The notes under the pieces were generated by a model, which was given only the letters and a program-made list of their open reading frames with translations, ran no database searches and was not told where the DNA came from. From positions 1-40,943 of the forward strand of contig NZ_QQAV01000020.1 of the NCBI RefSeq assembly GCF_003350475.1: a DNA stretch of 40,943 nucleotides, given 5' to 3'. Each line of letters starts with the position of its first letter. Positions within the stretch are counted from its first letter, which is position 1. Both the position numbers and the translations under genes were made by a program. This document shows positions 1 through 6,985 of this stretch, piece after piece. This DNA is from Pseudacidovorax intermedius. Lineage in GTDB: Bacteria > Pseudomonadota > Gammaproteobacteria > Burkholderiales > Burkholderiaceae_C.

Positions 1-116
1 GCGGCGGCGGTGTCCAGGCCGGCGTCGCCAAAACCCGGCATCTGGGCGATCTCGTCGATGCGCGCCAGATGCTCGATGTCGAACAGCATGTCCTTCAGGG
101 GGGCCGTGTAGCTCAT
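1..116 (-). CDS. acyl-CoA dehydrogenase, N-terminal fragment (cut by window edge)
   Basis: An ATG at 116 opens a leftward frame of 38 codons that stays open to the window edge. The translation begins MSYTAPLKDMLFDIEHLA and continues through a stretch containing IDEIAQMPGFGDAG. This N-terminus is typical of the long (about 590-residue) acyl-CoA dehydrogenases common in Burkholderiales, FAD enzymes that make the 2,3-double bond in acyl-CoA beta-oxidation. The FAD and catalytic regions lie outside the window, so substrate cannot be judged. It lies 106 bp downstream of the MarR gene in the same direction. No clear ribosome binding site precedes the ATG. A link to the pyridine genes or to the CoA module at 18-25 kb is possible but not shown. 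Confidence 0.75.
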   Translation of the reverse strand, partial: MSYTAPLKDMLFDIEHLARIDEIAQMPGFGDAGLDTAA

Positions 117-222
117 ATCAGCGAATTGGTTGGTATGCCTGCGCCGCAGGCGTGAACGCGACTGGCACGATGCCGTATGCACCGCGCCGCCAGTGACAGT
201 GCTGGAGGGTGGAGCCCCTCGG

Positions 223-774
223 CTATTCCGGGTGCTCCTGCTGCTCCAGTTGCCGCTCCATCTTCTCGTGCGCATCGACAAGCCGCGCCAGGAGCTTCAT
301 GAAGACTTCCCGGTCCTCGGGAGGCAGCGGCTCGATCAGCAGTTCCTGCGATCGATGAATGCTCTCCTGCAGGTCGTTGATGAGCTTCAAGCCCTCCGCG
401 GTGATGACAGACAGCCTGGAGCGGCGGTCCTCGGGGTTCACGCGCGTCTCGACCAGCCCCTTGTCCGCCAGGCGCTTGAGCACCTCGGCCGTCGTCGTAC
501 GGTCCAGGGAGAGCTCCCGACCGATGGCCTTCTGGTCCAGCCAAGGGTTCATGGACAGCGCCGTGAGCATGCCCACCTGGAGAGGCGTGATGCTCTCGGA
601 CTTGCACAGATCGAAAAACAGTGCCTGGCCGATCTGGGTGAGTCGGCGAATCAGGAACCCAGGGCGACGCCACATCACCTCGCGCAACGGATTGAAGGGC
701 TGGGCACCCTGCCGCTTCACCGGCGCTGCCGACCCACCCTTCTTCTCTTTGGCCACGGAGGAACGCTTCGTCAT
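223..774 (-). CDS. picR: MarR-family transcriptional regulator, probable PicR-type repressor
   Basis: The 183-residue product has a MarR winged-helix domain. The recognition region is around WLDQKAIGRELSLDRTTTAE, and the wing is the typical ETRVNPEDRRSRLSVITAEG. A basic, low-complexity N-terminus precedes it (TKRSSVAKEKKGGSAAPVKR). MarR proteins bind inverted repeats as dimers and are released by small aromatic ligands. It lies 89 bp downstream of the deformylase gene, last in the leftward pyridine operon. Two identical sites in the divergent promoter region fit the operator rule reported for PicR (TCAG-N4-CTNN), for which 6-hydroxypicolinate was the reported ligand. The MarR assignment is firm and the PicR role is inferred. 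An in-frame TTG at 849 would add 25 residues, but neither start has a convincing ribosome binding site; the ATG is preferred. Confidence 0.82.
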   Translation of the reverse strand: MTKRSSVAKEKKGGSAAPVKRQGAQPFNPLREVMWRRPGFLIRRLTQIGQALFFDLCKSESITPLQVGMLTALSMNPWLDQKAIGRELSLDRTTTAEVLKRLADKGLVETRVNPEDRRSRLSVITAEGLKLINDLQESIHRSQELLIEPLPPEDREVFMKLLARLVDAHEKMERQLEQQEHPE

Positions 775-863
775 GTCGAGATCGCCAGTACTTTCTCCAT
801 CGAGTGTATCGACTGCCTCATTGCCCAAAGCACGATGCAACTGTCCCAACGCTGCGGCCGACG

Positions 864-1670
864 CTAGAGGAATTCAACCTCAAGATGCGCTCCCAGCAAG
901 CGGTAGAACGAATCTTCGTCGTCCCAGGGGATCATGTGCCCGGCGCCGTGCACCACGCACTGCGTCAAGCCCGGCGCCAGCGCCTTGATCTCTGCCAGGT
1001 CGTCCGGGAGCACTGTGCCGCCCTTCCCTGCAGCCATCAGTAGTCCGGGCGTCTTGAGGCTCGCCAGATCGCTATGGATGTCGTCGTCGTGGAAACCGGC
1101 ATGCGCCTGGGCAATCGCCTCCTCGCTGCACGTGTGCAGCCATTCGGCCCGCAACTGCAGCTGTTCGTCGGTCCAGGTGGGCGCGTAGCGGCGCAGTTCC
1201 TCGGCCGAGATCCCCTGTGCAGCCAGCCGGATGGAATCCACGTACCACGACAGCGGCACCGGATAGGGACGGCGGCCCGGGCCGGAGACAGGGGGATCGA
1301 TCAGCAGCAGCCGATCGATGCGCCGAGCGTCTCGCGTGGCAGCGCGGATCGCGACGCGGGCACCCATGGAGTGCCCGAGCAGCGTCACGGGAGCCCAACC
1401 CTGCAGCGCCATCAGCTCGACCACATCGCTTGCCATGGCGTCGAGACTCGCGTCCATGCCGGGCCCGCTAAACGACAAGCCCCGCCCACGGAAGTCCAGG
1501 ACGTGGACGTCGAAGTGGCGGGCCAGCCGCTCGGCAACGAAGCCCCAGGTGATCGCGGGACTGGTGATGCCTGGGAGCAGCAGCATGCAGGGGCCCTGCC
1601 CGCCGTAGCGCAGCAGGTGCAGGCGAACCCCGTTGGCACGGACTTGGTACCCATAAAGAAAGTGGCTCAA
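864..1670 (-). CDS. nicD: N-formylmaleamate deformylase, alpha/beta hydrolase (NicD/PicE type)
   Basis: This 268-residue alpha/beta hydrolase hydrolyses N-formylmaleamate, the ring-opening product of 2,5-dihydroxypyridine, to maleamate and formate in the cytoplasm. The catalytic triad falls at S101 (in GHSMGA), D125 (in LLIDPPVSGPGRR) and H245 (in GAGHMIPWD), the same numbering I know for Pseudomonas putida NicD. The block PGITSPAITWGFVAERL is also characteristic of NicD. The start is a TTG, chosen because GAGGAG lies five bases upstream and because the protein then begins MSHFLYG like NicD (MSTFVYG). It is separated from the iron-sulfur subunit gene by 118 bp. Its pathway partners nicX and nicF are on the other strand, more than 9 kb away. 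Known family orders usually keep them together. Confidence 0.9.
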   Translation of the reverse strand: MSHFLYGYQVRANGVRLHLLRYGGQGPCMLLLPGITSPAITWGFVAERLARHFDVHVLDFRGRGLSFSGPGMDASLDAMASDVVELMALQGWAPVTLLGHSMGARVAIRAATRDARRIDRLLLIDPPVSGPGRRPYPVPLSWYVDSIRLAAQGISAEELRRYAPTWTDEQLQLRAEWLHTCSEEAIAQAHAGFHDDDIHSDLASLKTPGLLMAAGKGGTVLPDDLAEIKALAPGLTQCVVHGAGHMIPWDDEDSFYRLLGAHLEVEFL

Positions 1671-1788
1671 TGCAACTCCTCGGTCGTCCGCTCAGCAGCC
1701 GCGGTCAGCCAGGGGCGCGTCGGAGCTTGCGTGGACACGCGCTGGCGCCGTCTTCTCTGGTGCATGGCGACACATGACGGGGGAACTC

Positions 1789-3006
1789 TCATGAACGCGG
1801 CTTCGCTCCGAGCCAGCCGCGAATCCGGTTCCACAGCACGCTCCACATCATCCCGGCCACGGACACCGTGGGGGGCGCTCCATCGATCGGCCCCGCCTGC
1901 CCGCTCAGCCGGCGCGAGATCTGCTGGCCGAAGTCGGCCACCATGCGGCGCACGAAATCCTTCACGAGGCCCGAGCGCGAGAACTGCGCGAGCGGGCCCT
2001 GCAGCGCGTAGATCATGTCCACGTGGACCCGGGTGCTGTCGGCGGACAGCGCTTCGAGCCGATAGGTGATGTCGCCCTGGGTGCGCGATTTGCTCAGGCT
2101 GTCCTGACCTGCGCCCCTGAGGACGGCGCGCCGGGCGGCATCGTCGCGCTCCAGCCGCGCCGCGCCTGCGAAAGCGGCCGACATCGGGCCGAACTTGATG
2201 GCGATGGTGCCCTTGACCTTTTCTCCCTCGTGCGAGTCGATGGTCGCGCCGGGCAGACAGGACGCCACCGCGGGCAGGTCACCCATGAACGCCCATACCC
2301 GGTCGATGGGATGAGGCACATCGAAGTGGACTTCGATCGCATTGCCCTTTGCCTTGGCTTTGGCCATGGCCACCGGATCGACTTCCGCCATGTCGGCGAT
2401 GCCGGCCGCATCAGACGCGGCAGCATTGGCGGGCGATGGCGCCGGTGGTTCGGCCGGCAAGGTGGCATCTGGACGCGTCACCGCGGCCGTCCGCGGCGCG
2501 CTCAGTCTCTGGCGCAGCCTTTCGAACTGCGCGTCGGGCGCGTCGCGCTGCTGCTGCAGCACGTCGAGGATGGCATCGACGATGCCCTGGTATCCCGTGC
2601 AACGGCACAGATTCCCGGAAAGCTCCAGACGCACACGGGCTTCGTCGGCATCGGGAAGTCGAAGCACGATGTCTCGCGATGTGGCCAGCATCCCGGGCGT
2701 GCAGAAGCCGCACTGCAGCGCATGGTGCCGCGTGAACGCCTGGCGCAGCAGTCGCATCGCTGCATCGTCGTCGTAACCCTCGATGGTGGTGACTTCCCGG
2801 CCCTCGCATGCCACCGCAAAGGTGATGCAGGAGCGCGTGGGCTGGCCATCGACAAGCACGGTACAGGCGCCGCACACGCCGTGTTCGCAGCCGAGGTGGG
2901 TGCCGGTGAGGCGGAGTTCGTCGCGCAGGAAGTCGGCAAGATGCGTCCGGGGCTCGCTCGCCCGGGTGACGCTGCGACCGTTGACGTGAATGCTGATGGG
3001 GTCCAA
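1789..3006 (-). CDS. molybdenum hydroxylase [2Fe-2S] subunit fused to a CoxG/SRPBCC domain (putative picolinate dehydrogenase small subunit)
   Basis: Residues 1-165 form the usual xanthine-dehydrogenase-type iron-sulfur subunit. C40, C45, C48 and C60 bind the plant-type [2Fe-2S] cluster; C99, C102, C134 and C136 (QCGFCTPG, CRCTGYQG) bind the second cluster. An Ala/Pro-rich linker (about 166-215) leads to a CoxG-like SRPBCC domain (about 221-370: HFDVPHPIDRVWAFMGDL, CLPGA). Normal small subunits have about 160-170 residues and this one has 405. CoxG is normally a separate accessory protein implicated in membrane anchoring of CO dehydrogenase, so the fusion may tether the enzyme to the membrane. 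The FAD subunit ends 6 bp upstream. Pathway context suggests hydroxylation of picolinate at C6. The family is certain and the substrate is inferred. Confidence 0.9.
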   Translation of the reverse strand: MDPISIHVNGRSVTRASEPRTHLADFLRDELRLTGTHLGCEHGVCGACTVLVDGQPTRSCITFAVACEGREVTTIEGYDDDAAMRLLRQAFTRHHALQCGFCTPGMLATSRDIVLRLPDADEARVRLELSGNLCRCTGYQGIVDAILDVLQQQRDAPDAQFERLRQRLSAPRTAAVTRPDATLPAEPPAPSPANAAASDAAGIADMAEVDPVAMAKAKAKGNAIEVHFDVPHPIDRVWAFMGDLPAVASCLPGATIDSHEGEKVKGTIAIKFGPMSAAFAGAARLERDDAARRAVLRGAGQDSLSKSRTQGDITYRLEALSADSTRVHVDMIYALQGPLAQFSRSGLVKDFVRRMVADFGQQISRRLSGQAGPIDGAPPTVSVAGMMWSVLWNRIRGWLGAKPRS

Positions 3007-3012
3007 GTGCTT

Positions 3013-3864
3013 CTACTCCGCGTGTTGGGTACCGGTCAGGACGCCGGACTGCTCGAGTGCGCGCTCCACGCAGGCGGTGAAGAGCTTGTGATCGATCGCG
3101 TCGCGGCCGGGCAGCCCCGCACGCACCGCCGCCCCGAGCGACTTCCGATCGGAAGCACTGGCGCCCTTGCGCTCGATCTCGGCTGCAAGGGCATGCAGAA
3201 GGATGGGAGGACCATCCGCGGCCCCCAAGACAATCCGTGCACGCTGGGCCGAAGCGTCAAAGTAGACCGCCGCGCTCGCTTCCGCGAACTCGCCTGGTTT
3301 GCGGCAGACCTTGTGGTAGCCCCAGTGCGTTGCAGAGGTCGGCGCCGGCACCGCGACGGACACGATCAGTTCATCGGACTCGAGCACCGTCGTGTAGGCA
3401 CCGAGCATGAACGAATCGACGTCGATCGTGCGTTCGCCGCGCGGCGATCTGACCACCACCCGTGCGCCGAGTGCGGCAAGCACCACCACCCAGTCCGCCG
3501 CAGGATCGGCATGGGCCAGGCTGCCACCCACGGTGCCTCGGGTACGTATCGCGCGATAGGCGATACCGGACGCCACCTGACGCATGGGGTGCTCCGCCAG
3601 CGGAGGATGTATGCCGTCCTCGATCTCCGCGTGGGTGACGGCGGCGCCGATTTCGATCCAGCCGGCCGTGCGGCTGACGGTGCGCAGGCTGGCAATCTGC
3701 GCCACGTCGACCACCTGCGCCGGCCGCGCCAGCCGCAGGTTGAGCATCGGGCCGAGGGACTGGCTGCCGCCCATGGCCTTGGCGGTGCCCGCGCCCGCCG
3801 CCAGTGCCGAAATCGCGTCGTCGATGGAGAGAACGCGCGTGTATCCGAACTTCGGTGCCTTCAT
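3013..3864 (-). CDS. molybdenum hydroxylase FAD-binding subunit (CoxM type)
   Basis: This 283-residue protein has the CoxM/CutM FAD-domain signatures: a modified AGGQSL-type loop (MGGSQSLGPMLNLR, near residue 33), the FAD contact TRGTVGGSLAHADPAADW near residue 115, and a C-terminal CO-dehydrogenase flavoprotein domain. It passes electrons from the iron-sulfur clusters to an external acceptor. The ATG overlaps the TGA of the large-subunit gene (ATGA), which indicates translational coupling. The same frame is open much further upstream, but that part only shadows the large-subunit gene. The gene order large, FAD, small differs from the common coxMSL order. Length is normal for the family. Substrate assignment rests on the neighbours. 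Confidence 0.9.
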   Translation of the reverse strand: MKAPKFGYTRVLSIDDAISALAAGAGTAKAMGGSQSLGPMLNLRLARPAQVVDVAQIASLRTVSRTAGWIEIGAAVTHAEIEDGIHPPLAEHPMRQVASGIAYRAIRTRGTVGGSLAHADPAADWVVVLAALGARVVVRSPRGERTIDVDSFMLGAYTTVLESDELIVSVAVPAPTSATHWGYHKVCRKPGEFAEASAAVYFDASAQRARIVLGAADGPPILLHALAAEIERKGASASDRKSLGAAVRAGLPGRDAIDHKLFTACVERALEQSGVLTGTQHAE

Positions 3865-6242
3865 CGCATGTGCTCCTGCCCGCGCTTCGCGGTCTCGAGA
3901 GCGGTGAGCAGGCGACGCGGCGTCAGCGGCGTCATCAGCACCTCGGCGGCACCGGTGCCGCGCAGGGCGTCGTTCACCGCGTTGAAGATCACCGCAGGCG
4001 GTGCAATCGCCCCTCCCTCCCCCACGCCTTTGGCGCCGAACTCGGTGTGCGGCGAAGGGGTCTCGAAATGGTCGATGCGGATGCGTGGCACCTCGGTGGC
4101 GCCAGGAAGGATGTAGTCCGCCAGCGTGGACGCCAGAGGCTGGCCCTGTTCGTCGTACGGACTCTCCTCGTACATCGCAGTCCCGATGCCCTGCGCAATG
4201 CCGCCGATGGTCTGACCCTCGACGATCATCGGATTGACCATGGTCCCGCAGTCCTCGACGACCACGTAGTCGAGGATCTCGACCTCGCCCGTCTCGGTGT
4301 CGACGGCCACCACCACGGCATGTGTGGCATACGTGAAAGTGCCGGTGTCGACGGCGGGCTTGTAGGCGCGTGACACCTCCAGCCCCCCCAGATGGACGTT
4401 GGCGGGCAGGTCCTGCGGCGTGAGATACCAGGCGCCACCGACGTCCGACAGCGGAATCGACTTGTCGCCCGACACTGCGCGTCCTTCGACCAATGCAACG
4501 GTCTGCGCCTCTACGCCCATGAGATAGCCGGCGATCGACTGGATGCGCGGCAGCAGTTCCTTGCACGCGACCGAGATCGCACCGCCGGACATGACGGTGG
4601 CGCGCGAGGCGTAGGTACCCGAGGAAAACGGCGTGAGTGCGGTGTCGCCATGCACCACCCGGATTCTTGCGACCGGAATGCCCAGAACGTCATTGGCAAT
4701 CTGCGCGAAGCTGGTTTCCATGCCCTGGCCATGCGAGTGCACGCCCACGCGAACCTCAAGACCGCCGTCCGCCGTCATCCTCACGACCGCCTGATCGAAG
4801 CCGGGCACCACGGGCAGGCCCCAGTTGGCGAACACCGTCGTGCCATGGGCCGATTGCTCGGTGTATGTGGCGGTGCCAAACCCGATGAGGCGCCCGTCCG
4901 GCTCACCGCGCGCCTGCCGCTCTCGGACGGCCTTCAGTCCGATCATCTCCACGGCGCGGCGCAGGCTCGCCGGAAAGTCGCCGCTGTCGAAGTGCTTGTT
5001 GGCCACGTTGACGTAGGGCATGGCCGAGGCCGGCACCAGGTTCTCCAGCCGGACCTCCCAGGGCTCGCGGCCCACCTCCCGGGCCACCGCGTCCATGAGG
5101 AGCTCGATCGCGAAGCACACGCCCGTGCGCGCCACGCCACGGTAGGCCATGAACCCGGGCTTGTTGGTCGCGACGCACACGGTTTCACACCGGTAGCCGC
5201 GGAAGCTGTACGGACCGGGCAGGTTTCCGATCGCCTGGCCAGGCTCGAGTCCGACGAAGAAGGGATAGTAGGAATAGGCTCCCCCATCGATGGTGATGAC
5301 CGCATCGAGGGCCAGCAGCTTGCCGGTGCGGTCCGCATAGGCCGTGAGCTGGTAGTGATGCTGCCGCGTATTGGCACCGACGATCAGGTGCTCGCGCCGA
5401 TCCTCGAGGTAGCGGAACGGCGTGCGGTAGGTCTTGGCCAGCCAGGCGACGCAGAGGTCTTCGGGATAGAGCTGCCCCTTGTAGCCGAAAGCACCGCCGA
5501 CGTCGGGGGACACGACGCGCACCGCTTCCTCGTTCATGCCAAGGTGCTGAGCGATGCCGACGCGAAGCAGATGCGGGACCTGGGTGGCACTGACGACGAC
5601 CAGCTGATCGGTCTGGAAATCCCAGTAGGCCAGGACCGACTTGCCTTCAAGCGGAACGATGCACTGGCGCGACAACTCGACCGTGCGGCTGACCTTCACT
5701 TCGGCCTGGGCGGCCAGCGCGTCGAAGTCGCGGTCTGCACGCAGCGTAAGGAAGACGTTGTCTTTCCATTCGGGATGCATGAACTCGCCGGTGGCCGCGA
5801 GGGCCGCCTCAGCGCTGTAGTACACGGGCAATTCGTCGTACGAGACGTCCACCTCCTCCAGCAGGTCTTCAGCGATGGCACGCGTCGGAGCAACGGCCAT
5901 GGCGACGGCCTCCCCCACGTGACGGACCTTGCCCGAGGCCAACGGAGGCAATGCCGAGTACTGGTAGGTGGGCACCGAAGACGGCGAGCCGATGTCGGCG
6001 GCGTCCAACATCATGTCCCGCACGAACACCTTCCCCGCGAGAGCGGGGGGAATGTCGACACCCGTGACCACCGCATGCGCCAGCGGGCTGCGCAGGAACG
6101 CGACCTCCTGAAGGCCCGGCAGCACGAAGTCGCCCACGAAGTTGCCCTTGCCCACCAGGTGGCGCGCATCCTCCTTTCGAGGGACCCGGGCGCCAATGCC
6201 CTCGTGCTTCAAGAGCCTCGCCGGAATGTCTGCTCGGTCCAT
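3861..6242 (-). CDS. molybdenum hydroxylase large (Mo-cofactor) subunit, putative picolinate 6-dehydrogenase
   Basis: This 793-residue protein belongs to the xanthine dehydrogenase/CoxL family and binds molybdopterin cytosine dinucleotide. The N-terminal domain contains the typical RKEDARHLVGKGNFVGD. The C-terminal GVGEGGAIAPPAV supplies the catalytic glutamate (about E742). The active-site loop reads AYRGVAR and not the AYxCSFR of true CO dehydrogenases, so it is a hydroxylase of N-heterocycles or a related compound. It is first in the leftward operon, directly opposite the Rieske operon. With a 3,6-dihydroxypicolinate decarboxylase and 2,5-dihydroxypyridine dioxygenase in the cluster, picolinate to 6-hydroxypicolinate is the most economical reaction. 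Other hydroxypyridine or nicotinate substrates cannot be excluded from sequence alone. An ATG at 6242 gives a standard length; the upstream extension has no homology. Confidence 0.88.
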   Translation of the reverse strand: MDRADIPARLLKHEGIGARVPRKEDARHLVGKGNFVGDFVLPGLQEVAFLRSPLAHAVVTGVDIPPALAGKVFVRDMMLDAADIGSPSSVPTYQYSALPPLASGKVRHVGEAVAMAVAPTRAIAEDLLEEVDVSYDELPVYYSAEAALAATGEFMHPEWKDNVFLTLRADRDFDALAAQAEVKVSRTVELSRQCIVPLEGKSVLAYWDFQTDQLVVVSATQVPHLLRVGIAQHLGMNEEAVRVVSPDVGGAFGYKGQLYPEDLCVAWLAKTYRTPFRYLEDRREHLIVGANTRQHHYQLTAYADRTGKLLALDAVITIDGGAYSYYPFFVGLEPGQAIGNLPGPYSFRGYRCETVCVATNKPGFMAYRGVARTGVCFAIELLMDAVAREVGREPWEVRLENLVPASAMPYVNVANKHFDSGDFPASLRRAVEMIGLKAVRERQARGEPDGRLIGFGTATYTEQSAHGTTVFANWGLPVVPGFDQAVVRMTADGGLEVRVGVHSHGQGMETSFAQIANDVLGIPVARIRVVHGDTALTPFSSGTYASRATVMSGGAISVACKELLPRIQSIAGYLMGVEAQTVALVEGRAVSGDKSIPLSDVGGAWYLTPQDLPANVHLGGLEVSRAYKPAVDTGTFTYATHAVVVAVDTETGEVEILDYVVVEDCGTMVNPMIVEGQTIGGIAQGIGTAMYEESPYDEQGQPLASTLADYILPGATEVPRIRIDHFETPSPHTEFGAKGVGEGGAIAPPAVIFNAVNDALRGTGAAEVLMTPLTPRRLLTALETAKRGQEHMR

Positions 6243-6396
6243 GCAATTCCTTTTCCTTGAGTTGTTTGCGGGTGCCGGACTCCATCGAGTCCGCCCATCT
6301 CCGGCAATGCCCGGGTGATCGACGTGCGGAGCAAGCCTCTTCGCCGCACTCGTGCCGGGCCCTGCTGCCAACGCCCCTCCGGGCAACACCATCAAT

Positions 6397-6413
6397 ATAT
6401 GACAGTTCACTGA
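6397..6413 (-). promoter_or_regulatory. probable PicR-type operator, copy 1
   Basis: The plus strand reads ATATGACAGTTCACTGA. The reverse strand contains TCAG-TGAA-CTGT, which satisfies the TCAG-N4-CTNN rule reported for PicR, and the core CAGTGAACTG is an inverted repeat around GA. On the leftward strand it starts six bases downstream of a TATACT -10-like element (complement of 6419-6424), so binding would block the molybdenum hydroxylase operon. The -35 for that promoter is weak. The same 17 bases recur at 6614-6630. Confidence 0.7.
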
Positions 6414-6569
6414 TAAAAAGTATAGGGCGGATGGCAGAACGAGGGAAGCTTGCCAAAGTCGATGCAAACCCTAAGAGCATTGCCTCCTGAATCTGGTGCA
6501 TCAGAGTACTTTTAATGCCCATCAATGGGGTACCTTCAGGCCGCGATGGCCCACTCTGGTGCAGCCACG

Positions 6570-6580
6570 TTGCAGTGCAA
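6570..6580. promoter_or_regulatory. palindrome TTGCAGTGCAA upstream of the -35 element
   Basis: This is a perfect inverted repeat TTGCA-G-TGCAA that ends nine bases before the -35 hexamer of the rightward promoter. That is the usual position of an activator site. It could be bound by the LysR-type protein encoded at 17512-18384, but nothing in the sequence proves which factor binds. Confidence 0.35.
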
Positions 6581-6588
6581 ACCCGCAC

Positions 6589-6617
6589 TTGAAAACATCC
6601 TCAACTCTCACTAATAT
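6589..6617 (+). promoter_or_regulatory. sigma-70 promoter of the Rieske/picC/nicX/nicF operon
   Basis: The -35 element TTGAAA (6589-6594) and the -10 element TAATAT (6612-6617) are separated by exactly 17 bases. A start near 6624 would leave a leader of about 44 nt before the ferredoxin ATG. The operator copy at 6614-6630 overlaps the end of the -10 and the presumed start site, a classic repressor position. Confidence 0.7.
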
Positions 6618-6630
6618 GACAGTTCACTGA
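6614..6630 (-). promoter_or_regulatory. probable PicR-type operator, copy 2
   Basis: This is an exact second copy of the 17-nt sequence at 6397-6413 (reverse strand TCAG-TGAA-CTGT, matching TCAG-N4-CTNN). It overlaps the -10 element of the rightward promoter. Two sites in the intergenic region between the two operons is also the number reported for PicR in the equivalent A. faecalis region. Confidence 0.72.
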
Positions 6631-6667
6631 CTACTTTTGAGAGATCCGGAGATCACCGGATGGAGCC

Positions 6668-6985
6668 ATGAACTGGATCAAAGTCGCTTCGGCGCAAGAG
6701 CTGCAAAACGATGAAGCGAAGACCGTCAATGTCGCAGGCCACGGCGTCGCGCTCTTTCGCATCGACGACGAGTTCTTCGCAACGGACAGCATGTGCACGC
6801 ATGCCACCGCGCTGCTGGCGGATGGCTATGTCGAGGACGGTTGTGTCGAGTGCCCGCTGCACCAGGGCCGTTTCGACATTCGCACCGGCAAGGCGATGTG
6901 CGCGCCGGTCACCGTGGACCTGCGCACCCATGCCGTAAAGCAGGACGGCGATGACATCTACGTGATGTCGCCTGACCAGCCATGA
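6668..6985 (+). CDS. Rieske [2Fe-2S] ferredoxin component of ring-hydroxylating oxygenase
   Basis: This 105-residue cytoplasmic ferredoxin has the Rieske ligands C43-x-H45 (MCTHA) and C62-x2-H65 (ECPLHQG), as in naphthalene- and biphenyl-type dioxygenase ferredoxins. It carries electrons from the flavoprotein reductase encoded next to the terminal oxygenase. It is the first gene of the rightward operon, about 44 nt after the predicted transcription start. Its stop overlaps the start of the reductase (ATGA). The family is certain. Its role in hydroxylating 6-hydroxypicolinate is inferred from the cluster. Confidence 0.93.
   Translation: MNWIKVASAQELQNDEAKTVNVAGHGVALFRIDDEFFATDSMCTHATALLADGYVEDGCVECPLHQGRFDIRTGKAMCAPVTVDLRTHAVKQDGDDIYVMSPDQP

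Larger units (their letters stand above)
6243..6667. promoter_or_regulatory. divergent control region between the two pyridine-degradation operons
   Basis: This 425-bp gene-free stretch separates the molybdenum hydroxylase operon (leftward) from the Rieske operon (rightward). It is visibly more AT-rich than its surroundings. It holds two identical 17-nt operator-like sequences (6397-6413 and 6614-6630), a good sigma-70 promoter for the rightward operon (6589-6617), a -10-like TATACT for the leftward operon (complement of 6419-6424), an 11-bp palindrome (6570-6580), an inverted repeat CCCAT-CA-ATGGG (6518-6529) and a direct repeat TCTGGTGCA (6492-6500 and 6555-6563). I see no credible gene in it. 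Confidence 0.8.

Noticed and set aside
137..151. Hairpin GCCTGC-GCC-GCAGGC after the MarR gene
   Set aside because: No T-run follows on either strand, and a short GC-rich stem is easily found by chance here. Not called a terminator.
775..849. TTG-started 25-codon extension of the MarR regulator
   Set aside because: No ribosome binding site precedes the TTG, and MarR proteins do not need the extension. The ATG at 774 was preferred, with some doubt.
2023..4116. Long open frame of 697 codons on the plus strand
   Set aside because: It is antisense to the three Mo hydroxylase genes, and the translation is low-complexity and without recognisable domains.
3861..6242. Annotation of the large Mo subunit as carbon monoxide dehydrogenase
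   Set aside because: The active-site loop is AYRGVAR and not AYxCSFR. The neighbours are pyridine genes, and the CoxG-like part is fused to the small subunit.
1789..6242. Nicotinate dehydrogenase (NicAB) as the identity of the Mo hydroxylase
   Set aside because: NicAB has two subunits with a cytochrome-containing NicB and no separate FAD subunit. This enzyme has three. No 6-hydroxynicotinate monooxygenase (NicC) is present, while a PicC-type decarboxylase is.
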